The position numbers and the translations under genes were made by a program. A stretch of DNA of 64,000 nucleotides from Taxillus chinensis (Eukaryota; Streptophyta; Magnoliopsida; Santalales; Loranthaceae), in the NCBI GenBank assembly GCA_023512835.1, contig CM042092.1, forward strand, positions 46,962,400 through 47,026,399, written 5' to 3'. The first letter of the stretch is position 1; every line of letters starts with the position of its first letter. Below, one piece after another: positions 10,511-22,796 of the stretch. A model generated the notes under the pieces. That model had not been told where the DNA came from and did not search any database. It saw only the letters and a program-made list of their open reading frames with translations.

Positions 10511-12987
10511 ATGGCAGAAGAAACAGAGAACAGACTCATGGGGTTGGAACAGTCACAACAAACCTTACAGGGGCAAATGTCTGCAATTATGGAAATGCTC
10601 ACAAAATTGACTGAGGAAAGAGGAAGAACCCCGACAGGGGGAACTATCAATCACCACCAAGAGCAGGGTGAAGAAGCAATTCAGTCGCCCAATCCGGCCC
10701 CTAGCCAGGCACCCACTTATCATCCTGCTATGGCACAACCTCCAACTCCAAATCAAACTCATTTCACTATGCCCGCACCGGGAAATGTAATGGAAGCGAT
10801 GGGTTCCCCAGCTCCTCAGGAAAATATTGAGTCTCCCGCTCTACGCCGACTCGAAGAAAGATTGAAAGCCGTAGAAGGCATGGACAGCTATGGCATGACA
10901 AGCCCACAAGACTTATGCTTAGTCCCTGGAGTGGTGCTACCACCAAAATTCAAAATGCCAGAGGTTGAAAAGTTCAACGAGACCCGATGTCCCAAGACAC
11001 ATCTGGCCATGTATTGTCACAAGATGGCTGCTTATGCTGGTGAAGACAAGCTCCTCATGCATTGTTTCCAGGAAAGCCTAACCGGGGCATCCCTTCGCTG
11101 GTACTTTCAACTAAATGGAAACCGCATCAAGACATGGAAAGAATTAGCTACTTCCTTCTTAGCACAGTACAAACATGTCACCGAGCTAGCGTTGGATCGA
11201 TTAACCCCGCAGTCCATGGAAAAGGGATCCGAGGAGAATTTCAAAGATTATGCACGAAGATAGAGAGAGGCCGCTGTGGAGGTCCAACCTCCTCTTACCG
11301 AAAGAGAACTCACCACTCTTTTTATCAACACACTAAAAGGCATATACTACGAGAAGTTGATAGGTAACGTCTCCAAAAGCTTCGCAGACTTGGTTGCATC
11401 CGGTGAACGTGTAGAAAGTGGAATTAAAGGAGGAAAGCTAAAGGGTGATGCAACTTAGGCATCAAAATGGTTTCAACCACCAGCAAAGAAGAAGGAAAAT
11501 GAGAGCAACCTGGTATACCAAGCACACGAGTCAATACAACCAACATTCTACCAAGCGCCAGGATGCTACAGAGGGTCACCGGTAACTGCTTATGCTGCAC
11601 CTGCTCCATCTTCCCAATTCATGCCATACCTGCCGCAAGGAGGGGTCCCATTTCCATACTCAATGGTACCTAACTCATTTCAACCGAGAGCGCCATACCC
11701 AGAGCAACCAAGGCCAGCAACTCAGGAAGGACCAGGAGCCTCATTCCAAGGACAGGGGCAACCAAGGGCCCCGACCCAGCAAGCAGGAGCGAATCAGGCT
11801 TTTCGTCGACCACGACAAGAGTTTGATCCTATTCCAATGACTTATGCGGAATTATACCCCAAGCTCTTAGAGGCAAGGATGGTAACCCCTATACCCTTGG
11901 GAGAAATAAAGACGCCTCCCCCGGCCTGGTATAAGCCAGAGGCCAGATGTGAATATCATGCAGGTGGAGCTGGACATGATATCGAGAATTGTATAACATT
12001 CAAAAGGAAGGTTCAGGCATTAAAGGATGCAAAATGGCTGGATTTTTCCGCACTGTATGGGACGCCAAATATGAATAGCAATCCTTTCCCAGAACACTCC
12101 AATAATGTTACTAGTATCGAAAATGAAGCACGGCTGGAAAGGGTCTCCCATGTACAAATGGAGAAAACACATTTGTTTACTCTGTTACAGGAACATGGCT
12201 ATATACTTGCTAAAAACACGCCAAAGGCAGGAAAAGGAACAGATGGGGAAAAACAATGCCCTTATCACAAGATGTCACGGGGACATGACATCGCAGAATG
12301 TACTGAGTTTTCCAAGGTGGTGCAAAAACTCATGGACCAAAGAATGATAGAATTCTCAAGAGGAGGAATGGACAACCAAAGCCACATGATCCAAGAAGAC
12401 GATTCACACAAATCGCCATGGGTGCCAACACCCCTTGTCTTAACTGTTAAGGCTTCGGAGATCCCGCTACTGGCACATGGAATCAAGCCTCTCACTATCC
12501 ATGCCTCAAGTCTCGTGCCAGACAAGGGGGAGAGGACCAAAATCCCACAACTACCGCATGGAATTGCACTCCTCACCATAGGTGTTCCTGCTCGTTTCCC
12601 CTATAAAACTGATAAAGCAGTCCCATGGAATTACAGTTGTGAAGTAGTCCAACAAGCCACTGTAGCAGAGAAGATAACTAGGAGTGGTAAGGCTTATGCC
12701 CCTGATATGGCTGACAAAGCAAGGAAGGAAAAAGCTGTAGAACTAGACATTGAGCCAATGCTGGAGGCAACAAAGAAAGAAGCACCGGTCAATGAAAAAG
12801 AGACATTGGAATTCCTGAAATTCATGAAACAGAGCGAGTATAATATTGTGGATCAGCTAAGCCGACAACCGGCTCGCATCTCCTTGCTCTCATTAATGAT
12901 GGATTCTCAACCTCACCGGGAAGCACTGCTGAAAGTTCTGAGCCAAGCCTATGTTCCACCGATCGTCTTAGTGGCAAATGTTGATGG
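10511..12987 (+). pseudogene. gag: gag of element B, interrupted by element C
   Basis: ATG 10511 opens one frame that continues to the element C insertion, with only two stops (TAG 11261-11263, where element A has Trp, and TAG 11456-11458) and no frameshift. It holds the retrotransposon gag core (FNETRCPKTH, LRWYFQLNG, TSFLAQYKHV), a Pro/Gln-rich linker, then two zinc-knuckle-like motifs of the form C-x2-H-x6-H-x4-C (CEYHAGGAGHDIENC near 11950 and CPYHKMSRGHDIAEC near 12258), typical of Tat gag. The C-terminal region leads into protease. Element C splits the frame at a GAT GG codon pair; the reading resumes at 21793 in the matching phase. Product: capsid/nucleocapsid polyprotein, cytoplasmic particle. 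Confidence 0.88.
12983..12987. repeat. Target-site duplication of element C (left)
   Basis: GATGG just before TGTAAGGACC; perfect right copy at 21793-21797. Confidence 0.92.
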
Positions 12988-13076
12988 TGTAAGGACCCGT
13001 ACCTTGAGTTAGTCAGTTTTGCCTCCTGAGTAGAGTTTTTCTAGATTTTGACCTAGTAGTTGGACTCCAATGAATT

Positions 13077-13284
13077 CACGTGCAAAAGGAAAGATGCTTA
13101 GAATGATGTCCTCTATCTACCACAGAAGTTTCAGACCAAATGGACATGTATGTGAGGTGCACGTGATATGGGTCCAATTCACGTGCAAGTGTAATTGTCT
13201 TCCAAATGATGCAAGGAGGCTAGGGGTGAAGTTTGAAAGCATTTGGAGTTCATATGAGTTGCACGTGAATTGGGAATTCACGTG
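13077..13284 (+). promoter_or_regulatory. Cluster of five G-boxes in LTR C U3
   Basis: CACGTG occurs at 13077, 13160, 13180, 13262 and 13279. The last two form an inverted pair flanked by TTG/CAA and AATT. All five are kept in the 3' LTR (20171, 20251, 20271, 20354, 20371). G-boxes bind plant bHLH and bZIP factors; a role here is inferred from position upstream of the TATA box. Confidence 0.7.
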
Positions 13285-13411
13285 CAAATTGGCGTGCATA
13301 TTTTTGCATGGGTCCCTTGGTTTTGGCATTCTAAGGAACTTTCTCCAAAGGACCATGTTGAAATTCGAATATTTTGGTGTGTATGGATGCGGAAAGGTTG
13401 TAGCTTGTGTA

Positions 13412-13490
13412 ATCAAAACTACGTCGTTTTGATCCTGGGTTTACTTAATCAAAACTACGTCGTTTTGATGTGAATGGTGTCTATATAAGG
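13412..13490 (+). promoter_or_regulatory. Twin ACGT palindromes and TATA box of LTR C
   Basis: ATCAAAAC-TACGTC-GTTTTGAT is an 8 bp inverted repeat with an ACGT core. It occurs twice, at 13412-13433 and 13448-13469, and is followed 12 bp later by CTATATAAGG at 13481-13490. The same layout is in the 3' LTR (from about 20506, TATA near 20574). Probable core promoter with start of transcription near 13510-13520. Confidence 0.72.
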
Positions 13491-14047
13491 AGGGCTTGAG
13501 TTTGAGTTAGGGTTCTTGTGTTCCCTTTCTTGGCACTTGTTGCCGCCCGAGAGAGAGAGAGAGCTGAGAGAGAGAGGGAAGGGGAGTCTTTGGTCTTTCC
13601 GGAGCATCTTGCGTGGGGAGGACGGCGTTTGGCGCGGGAGCAAGGAAGATCTGCTTTAAGGTAGGGGTTGTTCTTCCTAAACCCTCTGTCCTAGGGTCCT
13701 AGGCGATTCTGGGTCATATCTGTTTATATATATATATGTAAATTCATATAGGTGTGATCTCCTATATGAATGTTGGCCTGATGGCATTTTGGTGTGGTTC
13801 GTGATCTATATGCTATATGTTTGATGAAAAGCCTGTGTGAATATAGTTATGTGTATATCCGCCAAGTGTTTGAAATTATGCCTGTAAGGCCGTGCATGTT
13901 ATGTGTTTGTGGAAATGCCTGTGTGGTGGGTTTGTGAGCTTGTGGATATATGCATGCTAAGTGTTCGAGGTTATTCCCGTGTGACTAAGCTTACTTAGTG
14001 TTTGATGTTATGCCCGTATGGCCATGTGTCTCGTGTTTGCTTGTACA

Positions 14048-14222
14048 CCCGGTGGCCTGTGGAAGCCCGGGACTTTTTGTGGAACCCGGTGGCCGTGGAA
14101 GCCCGGGGCTGTTTTGTGGAACCCGGTGGTGTGTGGAAGCCCGGGACTGTTTTGTGGAACCCGGTGGTCGTGGAAGCCCGGGACTGTTTGAAACCCGGTG
14201 GGTGTGGAAGCCCGGGAGTGTT
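14048..14222 (+). repeat. Five-copy 34-38 bp GC-rich tandem repeat in LTR C
   Basis: Units begin CCCGGTGG and contain GTGGAAGCCCGGG. The 3' LTR has the matching five copies at about 21148-21325. The copies differ by small indels between LTRs. Confidence 0.85.
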
Positions 14223-14679
14223 TATGTACTAGCCCATGTATGTTGTGTTTCTTGTTATGCCCGTAACCATATCTGGTGGGATAATTGTATCACGACACGC
14301 ACTTGTACACAAGTCATGTAGATACGGTGCATGGGATGGGTTGGGGAGACATGATCCCTCCGGTTGTGGTTGCTCACCCTCCTACCATGTTGTTTTCTTT
14401 TCAGGAACCTACAGGCGTTAGGTGGGACCCCAAGGTGGAAGACCTTATCTATTTAATTTGTTTATGTTATTTTTATTATGAGAATCGATGTAACCCCAAG
14501 TGGGAAAGGATTTTGTTGTAATAAACTGGATTGGGTTGCTTTTAATGAATATTACTTTCTTGAATGTTGTGGATGTTTAAAATGTTAAATTCTTGTTTTG
14601 TATCCTACCCTTTGCCCACCGTGTGGGTAAAGGGAGTCACGCACCGGTTTCTGGGTTGGAAATCCGGGGCGTGACAATA

Positions 14680-14692
14680 TGGTATCGAGCAT
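14680..14692 (+). promoter_or_regulatory. Primer-binding site of element C
   Basis: TGGTATCGAGC begins three bases after the LTR and resembles the initiator-Met primer site TGGTATCAGAGC with a one-base loss or change. Confidence 0.65.
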
Positions 14693-15090
14693 GGTCTAGT
14701 TGGCCTAGGGTATGGGCGGACTTGGTTATCTTGAGTCCTTTGGAGGAGCCTGGAGGGACATGCCGATCAACATGGTCCTCTTTGAGCCTCCAAGGTGTAC
14801 TTGGGGTAGTCCGGTCTTGTAGTAGGATTTGCATGCATTGGCATTAGGGCACTAGTTGCATTTCTTGTGAATGTATGCTAAATCGTGGATAAAATCATAT
14901 GATTAAGTGAAATGTGCAACTCGATTTGTTTGGCAATGTGTACGAATCGTGCAATGTGATTGATGCAATGTATGTGTGTAACATCACGTGATAGTGGAAT
15001 TGATCAGTGGGGGTACGGTGGGGGTAGAGGTAGTGACGCGATAGATTATAAAATTGTTTTGACGTTGTGCTTCTTACTTCGTGTAGTAAG
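14693..15090 (+). other. Leader of element C
   Basis: About 400 bp between primer site and gag. G/T-rich, no convincing reading frame or structure seen. Confidence 0.5.
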
Positions 15091-16200
15091 AATGCCGCCA
15101 GGAGAGTGACACGTGCGTCCGGGGCGATGGGCGATGAGTCATCTGCCCATGAGGGTCCGGGTGGGACCATCCGTTGGAGGGCATGCGTTGTTCGCACACA
15201 GTGCAAGAAGGCATCCGGCCTGGAGGTACGAGAGCTACGGGAGGGACTCCGGCGGACGTTCGGGAGGAGGTGCGCCAGTGAGATGGCACACGCGGTGGTG
15301 CCACCACCACCACCACCGCAGCGAGGCGCCTCGTGAGCGTGAGAGTTCGCTGGGTGGTGTACCGACCCGTGCGAGGATGACGTGGTGACACGGTTCCGAA
15401 AGGAACAACCTCCGCGATTTAAGGGGGAGAAGATCCTGTGGTAGCGAGCGGTGGTTGAGGCGATTGAGCACGTGTTCTCCTTTCTCCTGCCCGGGGAGGG
15501 GAGGATAAGGTGCGGCCCGGCAATTCGGCAGTGGAGGGGGACGCTTTGGAGTGGTGGACGAGTGTTCGGGGAGCCGTGCGGTGCAACTCATGTTTTGGGA
15601 GGAGTTCTTGCAACTCTTCCAAGATGAGTTCTTCCCGGAATCGGTGAGATGGCAAAAGAGGGAAGAATTTGGCACTTAGCAGGGATCCAAGACGGTACTG
15701 AATATGAGCGGGAGTTCCGGAGATTGAGTAGGTTTGCTCCCGAGCGTGGTAAGGGAGGACCTGAAGGCCCACAAGTTCACCTTGGGTCTCGCCGCCTTAG
15801 GGAGAGGGGTGGCGATTCTACGCTCGAGGACCTATGCTCGAGGCCGTGGAGACGGCCCGTATAGCCGAGAGGGAACCGGATGATGGGAGGGGGCCCATCG
15901 GGGCGCCGTCAGTGGGCCCGATCGAGATGCAGGGTCCAAGAGGCTCAAGACGGAGGAGAGGGATAGCGGTTCCTTCCGCAGCAGGGGACAGACATTGGCG
16001 AACCCAGGGAGGTCTAGCTTTGGCGGTGGCGGACGGGCGGTCCCGGGGGTCTCCCGGCGGTTGTTCCGCTGTGGGGAGCAAGGCCACTTGAGGAAGGAGT
16101 GTCCAAAGAGGGACCGGAAATGCCATAGATGTGGACGAGAGGGCCATCCGAGCCGGGTTTGCCGGAGTGGCAACGGGGAGTGGGAGGCATGACATCCAAG
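15091..16200 (+). pseudogene. gag: gag of element C (frameshifted)
   Basis: Gag-like pieces are scattered over several frames. The clearest part is near 16050-16165: two adjacent zinc knuckles, LFRCGEQGHLRKEC (its first Cys replaced by Leu) and CHRCGREGHPSRVC (intact C-x2-C-x4-H-x4-C). Upstream pieces near 15600-15790 (EYEREFRRLSRF) resemble the gag core of chromoviruses. Frame changes occur about every 100-200 bases. The double knuckle is the main evidence; the start codon cannot be fixed. Confidence 0.7.
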
Positions 16201-16589
16201 ACAAGGAGTGATGCCGTTCGTGCACCGGTGAGAGACCGGCTCGTCGGTGGCAGGCCGCCAAGCAGATCCGGTGGACCCGACCTCGGGGGAGGCCGGACGG
16301 CAGCGACCGAGGCCGGAGGCAACCTTAGCGGGAAGCGTCAGGTGAGTGAGCCGACTAGTGGCACGGGCCAAGGAAGGGTGTTCGCGCCGGAGGCGACATA
16401 CCAGGAGGAGGTGAGCTACCACCCCCACCACCGAGGGTGGAGCAGACCATCGGTGGTTAGAGGTACCCTCTTGATCTCCCGTACCTTAGCTTCGTTCTTT
16501 TCGATACGGGTGATCGTGTTCGTTTGTTCTCGAGCCTGTGATAGATAGTTTGGGGTTGCTTGTGTGGAGGCCGCGAGGCCCCTAGTTGT

Positions 16590-19500
16590 GGAGTTCCGGT
16601 GGGAGGCATGATAGAGGTACGACGAGTGTGTCGTGATGTGTGTTAACCATAGGAGAGGTGGAGCTGCGTTTTGACTTGCATGTGATGCCTTTGAGGGCGC
16701 CCGATCTTGGGTATGGATTGGCTTATGGCTTTCCAGGCCAAGATAGATTGTTATCGGCGGCGTGTGTCCTTTGTGACACCTGCGGGGACCTCTTGCACCC
16801 CGGCAGGGGGAGTGGGATTGTGAGGCGAGTCGGGCCTGGGCCATGTTGGACCAGTGGGGTGCCATTACCCACAGGTTGGCAGCCCCGACCTTTCCGAGGA
16901 GGGTAAGGTGGAAAAGAGGGTGTGGCCCGCTGTTGTGGACCAATTTCAGGATGTTTTTCCCGAGCGGTTGAGGAGTTTGCCACCTAAGAGGAGTGTGGAG
17001 TTCACCATCGAGTTGGTGCCGGGGACAGGTCCAATTTCCCAAGTAGCGTATCGTATGGGGCCACCGAGCCGAGGGAGCTTGGAGGCAAATCGAGGAGTTG
17101 GTGGGCCAGGGGTATATCGGACCAAGTACCTCACCTTGGGGTGCTCCGGTGCTCTTTGCTAAGAAGGGCGATGGCACGCTTCGTCTGCATCGACTACGGA
17201 AGTCGATTCGGTGGATGTGAAGAACAAGTACCCGTTGCCTCGGATAGATGACCTGTTTGACCAATTGAGTGGGGCCCAGTGGTTTTCCAAGATAGATTTA
17301 CGGTCGGGGTATCACCGGCTGGGGTTAGGGAGGAGGACATCCCTAAGACGGCTTTTCGGTGCGGTATGGGCATTATGAGTGGGTAGTGATGCCTTTCGGG
17401 CTCACTAATGCCAACGGTGTTCATGCATTTGATGAACCAAGTCTTTGCCCCATACTTAGACTCGTTCGTGGTGGTGTTTATCGACGACATCTTGGTGTAT
17501 TCCAAGACCGAGAGGGAGCACGTGGAGCACTTGGCAACGATGTTGCAAACCTTGAGGGACCAGCATTGTTGCTAAGTTTGCAAGTGTGAGTTTTGGCTGC
17601 AGGAGGTTCACTTTCTTGGCCATGTGGTGTCACCGAGGGAGTTAGGGTGGACCCAGCCAAGATTGAGGCCGTGGCATCGTGGGCAAGGCCAACCAACGTT
17701 TTGAGATCCGTAGTTTTCTTGGCTTGGCGGGTACTATCGTCGTTTTGTAGAGGGGTTCTCCCGTTTGGCGGCGCCTATGACGCGTTGACTCGGAAGGGCG
17801 TGAAGTTTGAGTGGACGGACAAGTGCCGCGGGCGTTTGAGACTCTCAAAACCCGTTTGACCACGCACCCGTGTTGAGGTTGCCTAGGGAGGATATTCCGT
17901 ATGAGGTGTCCGTGATGCGTCCAGGGTTGGTTTGGGGTGTGTGCTTATGCGGGGGCACGTGTGGTAGCTTATGGGTCAAGGCGCTGAAGCCTCATGAGCA
18001 GATTATCCTACTCATGACCTTGAGTTATGTTGTCATCTTCGCCCTGAAGAGTTGGCACTACCTCTTGGGGGAAAAGTTTGTGGTGTTCTCGGATCACAAG
18101 AGCCTTCGACATCTTTACTCGAAGGACTTGAATTTGAGGCAAAGGAGATGGGTGGAGTATTTGCAGACCTTTGATTTTACTCTTGCCTATACCCCGGGCA
18201 AGGGTAATGTTGTGGCCGATGCATTGAGCAAAAGGGAAAGCCGAGGTGGCCGTGAGGGAGTGGAAGCCGATGGAGCGGTTGGCGACGTTGCAGTGCGGCT
18301 GTTGTTCGTGATGGTGGGACAGCCTGCGTCCTTTGGTGGTAGTGCTGAGTTGTACCAGCGCGTCCGGGAGGAACAGTGGGTGACATTGAGTGTGAGGTTC
18401 TCCGTGCCCGTATTGAGGCCGGGGAGCTATTGGGGACCGGACGAGGGTCCCGAGCATGAGTTGTCATTTCAGGGGCGGTTGGTAGTAGCTTCTTCCCTCG
18501 GGGATGAGGTGATGAGGGAGTTTCACCAATCTAGGGTTCTGTGCATCCAGGGGGTACGAAGATGTACCATGCGCTTCGCAGACATTTTTGGTGGCCTGGG
18601 ATGAAACGCGATGTGGCCGCCTTTGTTTCGCGGTGCCTCACGTGTCGCGGGTGAAGGCGAGCATCGCCCGGCGGGCATGTTACGCCCTTGCCCATAGCGG
18701 AGTGGAAGTGGGACCATATCGCGATGGACTTTGGATGGTCTTCCACCCACCACCGGGAGGAAGGACATGATTTGGGTGATTGTGGATCGACTCACAAAGT
18801 CGGCCCATTTCTTCTTTGTTCGCGAGCGGGACTCCATTGGGACTTTGAGTCAGCGTACATGAACGAGATTGTGAGACCGCATGGGGTACCATCATCGGTT
18901 GTCTCTCGACCGGGATTCGAGGTTCGCTTCCCGTTTCGGGGCCGGTTTGCGGGAGGCTATGGGAACCAAGCTTCACTTGAGTCGCCTTTCACCCCGAGAC
19001 GGACGGTCGACCGAGCGGACGAATCGGACCATGGAGGACATGTTACGGGCCCGTGTGTTAGATTTCGGGGGTTCGTGGGCAACTCACCTTCCTTTGGTGG
19101 AGTTTGCCTACAACAAGCCTATCAGGCATCCATTGGGATGGCTCCTTTTGAGGCGTTGTACGGACGGCCGTGTCGATCACCCTTGTGTTGGACTGAGGTA
19201 GGAGAGGCAGCCCTCTTGGGGCCAGGTTGGTTCAAGAGGCTACCGAGAAGGTCAAGTTGATTCGTCGGCGTTTGTTGTCGCTCGAGTCGGCGAAATCTTA
19301 TGCGGATCCGCGCGACCTTTGGAGTTTTCGTTGGTGATCATGTGTTCCTTCGTGTCTCTCCACGCCGTGGACATCGACGGTTTGGGGCGAGGTTCCAAGC
19401 TATCTCCGCGGTTTATTGGCCCTTTTGAGATCCGGATCGTGTAGGGCCCGTAGCCTACCGGTTAGCGTTACCACCGCGGCCGAGTCGAGTGCACAACGTG

Positions 19501-19757
19501 TTTCACGTGTCCCGGTTGAGGAAGTATCACCCTGACCCCACTCATGTGATTGATTGGGGGACGTTGGACATTGAGGATGACATGTCCGTCATTGAGGCCC
19601 CTATCCGTATCCTAGATCGGCAAGAGAAACTTTGCGTGGTCGTGCTATTCCTTTGGTTCGCGTCTGTGGCAGCACCGTGGCATTGAGGAGGAGACATGGG
19701 AACGGGAGTCCGTGATGCGGGAGCAAGACCCGGACTTGTTCGAGGACGAACAATCTT
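16590..19757 (+). pseudogene. pol: pol of element C (protease, RT, RNase H, integrase, chromodomain-like end)
   Basis: Fragments in order: the LGYGLAYGFPGQ region marks the end of the protease (about 16700-16745). FPERLRSLPPKRSVEFTIEL opens RT (from 16950). [17 protein letters not shown] lies near 17365-17425, then VDPAKIEAVASWARP (17650). RNase H shows VVFSDHKSLRHLYS and YTPGKGNVVADALSKR (18080-18235). Integrase shows STERTNRTMEDMLRARVLDF (from about 19010) and GWLLLRRCTDG. The end carries HNVFHVSRLRKYHPDP (19489) and a chromodomain-like tail to about 19757 in another frame. The catalytic YVDD and DDE residues are hard to read because of frame breaks. Chromodomain-type ends of this lineage bind chromatin marks and steer insertion. 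Not functional as written; the break density is suspiciously high for such similar LTRs. Confidence 0.78.
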
Positions 19758-20069
19758 AAGCGTGGGAGGTGGCTGTTGGCCAAGGGATAGTGATGTTTCC
19801 TTGTGATGTGTTTTCTTGTATTAGTTGATGTATTTGTATTGTCTTTTAAAGACATGTGTTCTTATTTGTGATGTGCTTTGAAATGTGTATTCGTGCCATG
19901 TGGACATGTGTCGTGCATTATTGTGGTTATGGATTATGGTGGCCTGTATGTCTTGTTGTCTTGTGTGTGGTGTATGACCCATTTGGGTGTGGTGGCTTGC
20001 CGGGTGGCAAATGGGTAGTTTGTGGTTGTTTTCCTCGTATGTCATTTCTTTTCGAGGACGAAAAGTCTT
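19758..20069 (+). other. 3' untranslated region of element C
   Basis: About 310 bp of G/T-rich DNA between the integrase end and the polypurine tract. FEDEQS-type coding is repeated in the DNA as TTCGAGGACGAA at about 19739 and 20051. Confidence 0.5.
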
Positions 20070-20082
20070 AAGGGGGAGAGGA
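20070..20082 (+). promoter_or_regulatory. Polypurine tract of element C
   Basis: AAGGGGGAGAGGA directly before the 3' LTR start at 20083; the plus-strand primer for reverse transcription. Confidence 0.85.
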
Positions 20083-21792
20083 TGTAAGGACCCGTACCTT
20101 GAGTTAGTCGGTTTGCCTCCTGAGTAGAGTTTTTCTAGATTTTGACCTAGTAGTTGGACTCCAATGAATTCACGTGCAAAAGGAAAGATGCTTAAATGAT
20201 GTCCTCTATCTACCACAAGTTTCAGACCAAATGGACATGTATGTGAGGTGCACGTGATATGGGTCCAATTCACGTGCAAGTGTAATTGTCTTCCAAATGA
20301 TGCAAGGAGGCTAGGGGTGAAGTTTGAAAGCATTTGGAGTTCATATGGAGTTGCACGTGAATTGGGAATTCACGTGCAAATTGGCGTCGGCATATTTGTG
20401 CATGGGTCCCTTGGTTTTGGCATTCTAAGGAACTTTCTCCAAAGGACCATGTTGAAATTCGAATATTTTGGTGTGTATGGATGCGGAAAGGTTGTAGCTT
20501 GTGTAATCAAAACTACGTCGTTTTGATCCTGGGTTTACTTAATCAAAACTACGTCGTTTTGATGTGAATGGTGTCTATATAAGGAGGGCTTGAGTTTGAG
20601 TTAGGGTTTTTTGTTTTCTTTCCCCCCCCGGGTTCTTGTGCCTCTGAGAGAGAGAGAGAGCTAGAGAGAGAGGGAAGGGGAGTTGCTGGTTGCTGCCGGA
20701 GCATCTTGCGTGGGGAGGGACGCGTTTGCGGGAGCAAGGAAGATCTGCTTTAAGGTAGGGGTTTGTTCTTCCTAAACCCTCCGTCCTAGGGTCCTAGGCA
20801 GATTCTCGGGTCTAGATCTGTTTATATATATATATGTAAATTCATATAGGTGTGATCTCCTATATGAATGTTGGCCTTAATGGCATTTTGGTGTGGTTCC
20901 GTGATCTATATGCTATATGTTTGATGAAAAGCCCGTGTGAATATAGTTATGTGTATATGCCTGCCAAGTGTTTGAAATTATGCCTGTAAGGCCGTGCATG
21001 TTATGTGTTTGTGGAAATGCTGTGTGGTGGGTTTGTGAGCTTGTGGATATATGCATGCTAAGTGTTCGAGGTTATTCCCGTGTGACTAAGCTTACTTAGT
21101 GTTTGATGTTATGCCCGTATGGCCATGTGTCTGCGTGTTTGCTTGTACACCCGGTGGTGTGGAAGCCGGGGACTGTTTTGTGGAACCCGGTGGCTGTGGA
21201 AGCCCGGGGCTGTTTTGTGGAACCCGGTGGCCGTGGGAAGCCCGGGACTGTTTTGTGGAACCCGGTGGCCGTGGAAGCCCGGGATGTTCTTGAAACCCGG
21301 TGGGGTGTGGAAGCCCGGGAGTGTTTATGTACTAGCCCATGTATGATCGTGTTTCGTTGTTATAGCCTGTAACCATATCCGGTGGGATAATTGTATCACG
21401 ACACAGACTTGTACACAAGTCATGTAGATACCAGGTGCATGGGATGGGTTGGGGAGACATGATCCCTACCGAGTCGTGGTTGCTCACCCCTCCTACCATG
21501 TTGTTTTCTTTTCAGGAACCTACAGGCGTTAGGTGGGACCCCAAGGTGGAAGACCTTATCTATTTAATTTGTTTATGTTATTTTTATTATGAGAATCGAT
21601 GTAACCCCAGTGGGGAAAGGATTTTGTTGTAATAAACTGGATTGGGTTGCTTTTAATGAATATTACTTTCTTGAATGTTGTGGATGTTTAAAATGTTAAA
21701 TTCTTGTTTTGTATCCTACCCCTTTGCCCACCGTGTGGGTAAAAGGGGAGTCACGTACCGGTTTCCTCGGGTTGGAAATCCGGGGCGTGACA
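20083..21792 (+). repeat. Element C 3' LTR
   Basis: Same order as 12988-14676. Differences are mainly one- or two-base indels rather than substitutions (for example at about 20110, 20192, 20218 and 20345). Confidence 0.92.
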
Positions 21793-22796
21793 GATGGAAT
21801 CGGCAATAACCTCATCATGAACAACGTCATTAGCTTTGGAGATGACGAGCTACCCCAAGAAGGAAAGGGGCACATAAAAGCTTTGCACATCACGGTCAAA
21901 TGCAAGGAGCACACCATAGCCCGTGTACTCATTGACAACGGCTCGGCCTTGAACATTATGCTCTTGCATATACTGTAGCAACTTCCAATTGACGCGTCCT
22001 ATATGCGTCCCTGTACGATGAAGGTATGGGCATTCGATGGAGGAAAGCGTGACGTGGTGGGAACTCTGGATCTTCCACTCATGATTGGGCCAACTACTTT
22101 TACGGTGGAATTTTAGGTGATGGACATCACGCCATATTACAGCTATTTGTTGGGAAGACCCTGGATCCACATGGCAGGAGCGGCGCGATCAAGTCTCCAC
22201 CAGAAGATGAAATTTGTAATGGGGGACCAGCTCATCTGCATCTCTGGAAAGACAAGTTTCCTCGTCACCAAACCAGCATCAGTTCCTTATATTGAAAGCA
22301 ACGAAGATGTGCCAGAATGCTCCTATCGGGCTTTTGAGATGGTGAATGTCGCTTTTGCCCCAGACCATCGTCTCTCGAAGGCAGCAAAAATGGTTGCAGC
22401 CACTATGATCAAACATGGGTACAAACCGGGGCAAGGATTAGGCCTGACAGCTCAAGGGATTCAGAAACCCCTGACCATCCGAGAAAATACCGAAAAGTTT
22501 GGGCTAGGCTACGTTCCTACAAAAACTGACAGACAGAGGGAAGCTATCAAGAAGAGGGAAGTCAGAATGGCAAGATTGCAGAAAAGGCCAGTACAAGAAG
22601 AAAGGAGAAGCTTCCCCCCTTTGAATGTTACATTCCGGAGTGAAGGGTTTATCCATAAGACCCAACCTAAGCCCAAGATGGGGACTGTAGCCGTATTGGA
22701 CACAAATGAGCATGCACCAAGCAAGATGGTTCAGTTAGTGCGAGAGGATCCCAACCAGCCATTGAACAATTGGACCAGCCTGGACCTCCCCATAAT
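21793..22796 (+). pseudogene. Protease and G-patch region of element B
   Basis: Continues the gag frame after the element C insertion, starting with the right TSD copy. The aspartic protease shows RVLIDNGSALNIM (D-N-G-S at about residue 35-45) and the later YSYLLGRPW. Two TAG stops (21976-21978 and 22111-22113) fall where Gln or Lys would be expected. Downstream, HGYKPGQGLGLTAQGIQKPL followed by GLGYVP is a G-patch, an RNA-contacting glycine motif known next to the protease in Tat-type elements. The last exon codon is split by the intron donor at 22797. The protease would mature gag-pol inside the particle. Confidence 0.85.

Larger units (their letters stand above)
12988..14676 (+). repeat. 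Element C 5' LTR
   Basis: TGTAAGGACCCG to GGGGCGTGACA. It holds five CACGTG motifs, two palindromes, a TATA box at 13482, a GA-rich tract at about 13550-13578 and a GC-rich tandem repeat at 14048-14222. Its short open frames are not genes. Confidence 0.92.
12988..21792 (+). mobile_element. Element C: Tekay/Del-like chromovirus (Ty3/gypsy)
   Basis: 8805 bp, with LTRs of 1689 and 1710 bp, an iMet-type primer-binding site, a polypurine tract AAGGGGGAGAGGA and a perfect 5 bp TSD. Internal order is gag with zinc knuckles, protease, RT, RNase H, integrase and a C-terminal chromodomain-like segment, which marks a chromovirus. Small indels break the frame very often, while the LTRs stay very similar, so some breaks may be sequencing errors. 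Because it lies inside B, it is the youngest layer of this nest. Confidence 0.88.

Noticed and set aside
13998..14321. Open frames in the GC-rich tandem repeat of LTR C
   Set aside because: Same in both LTRs, several frames open at once, no domain; repeat artefact.
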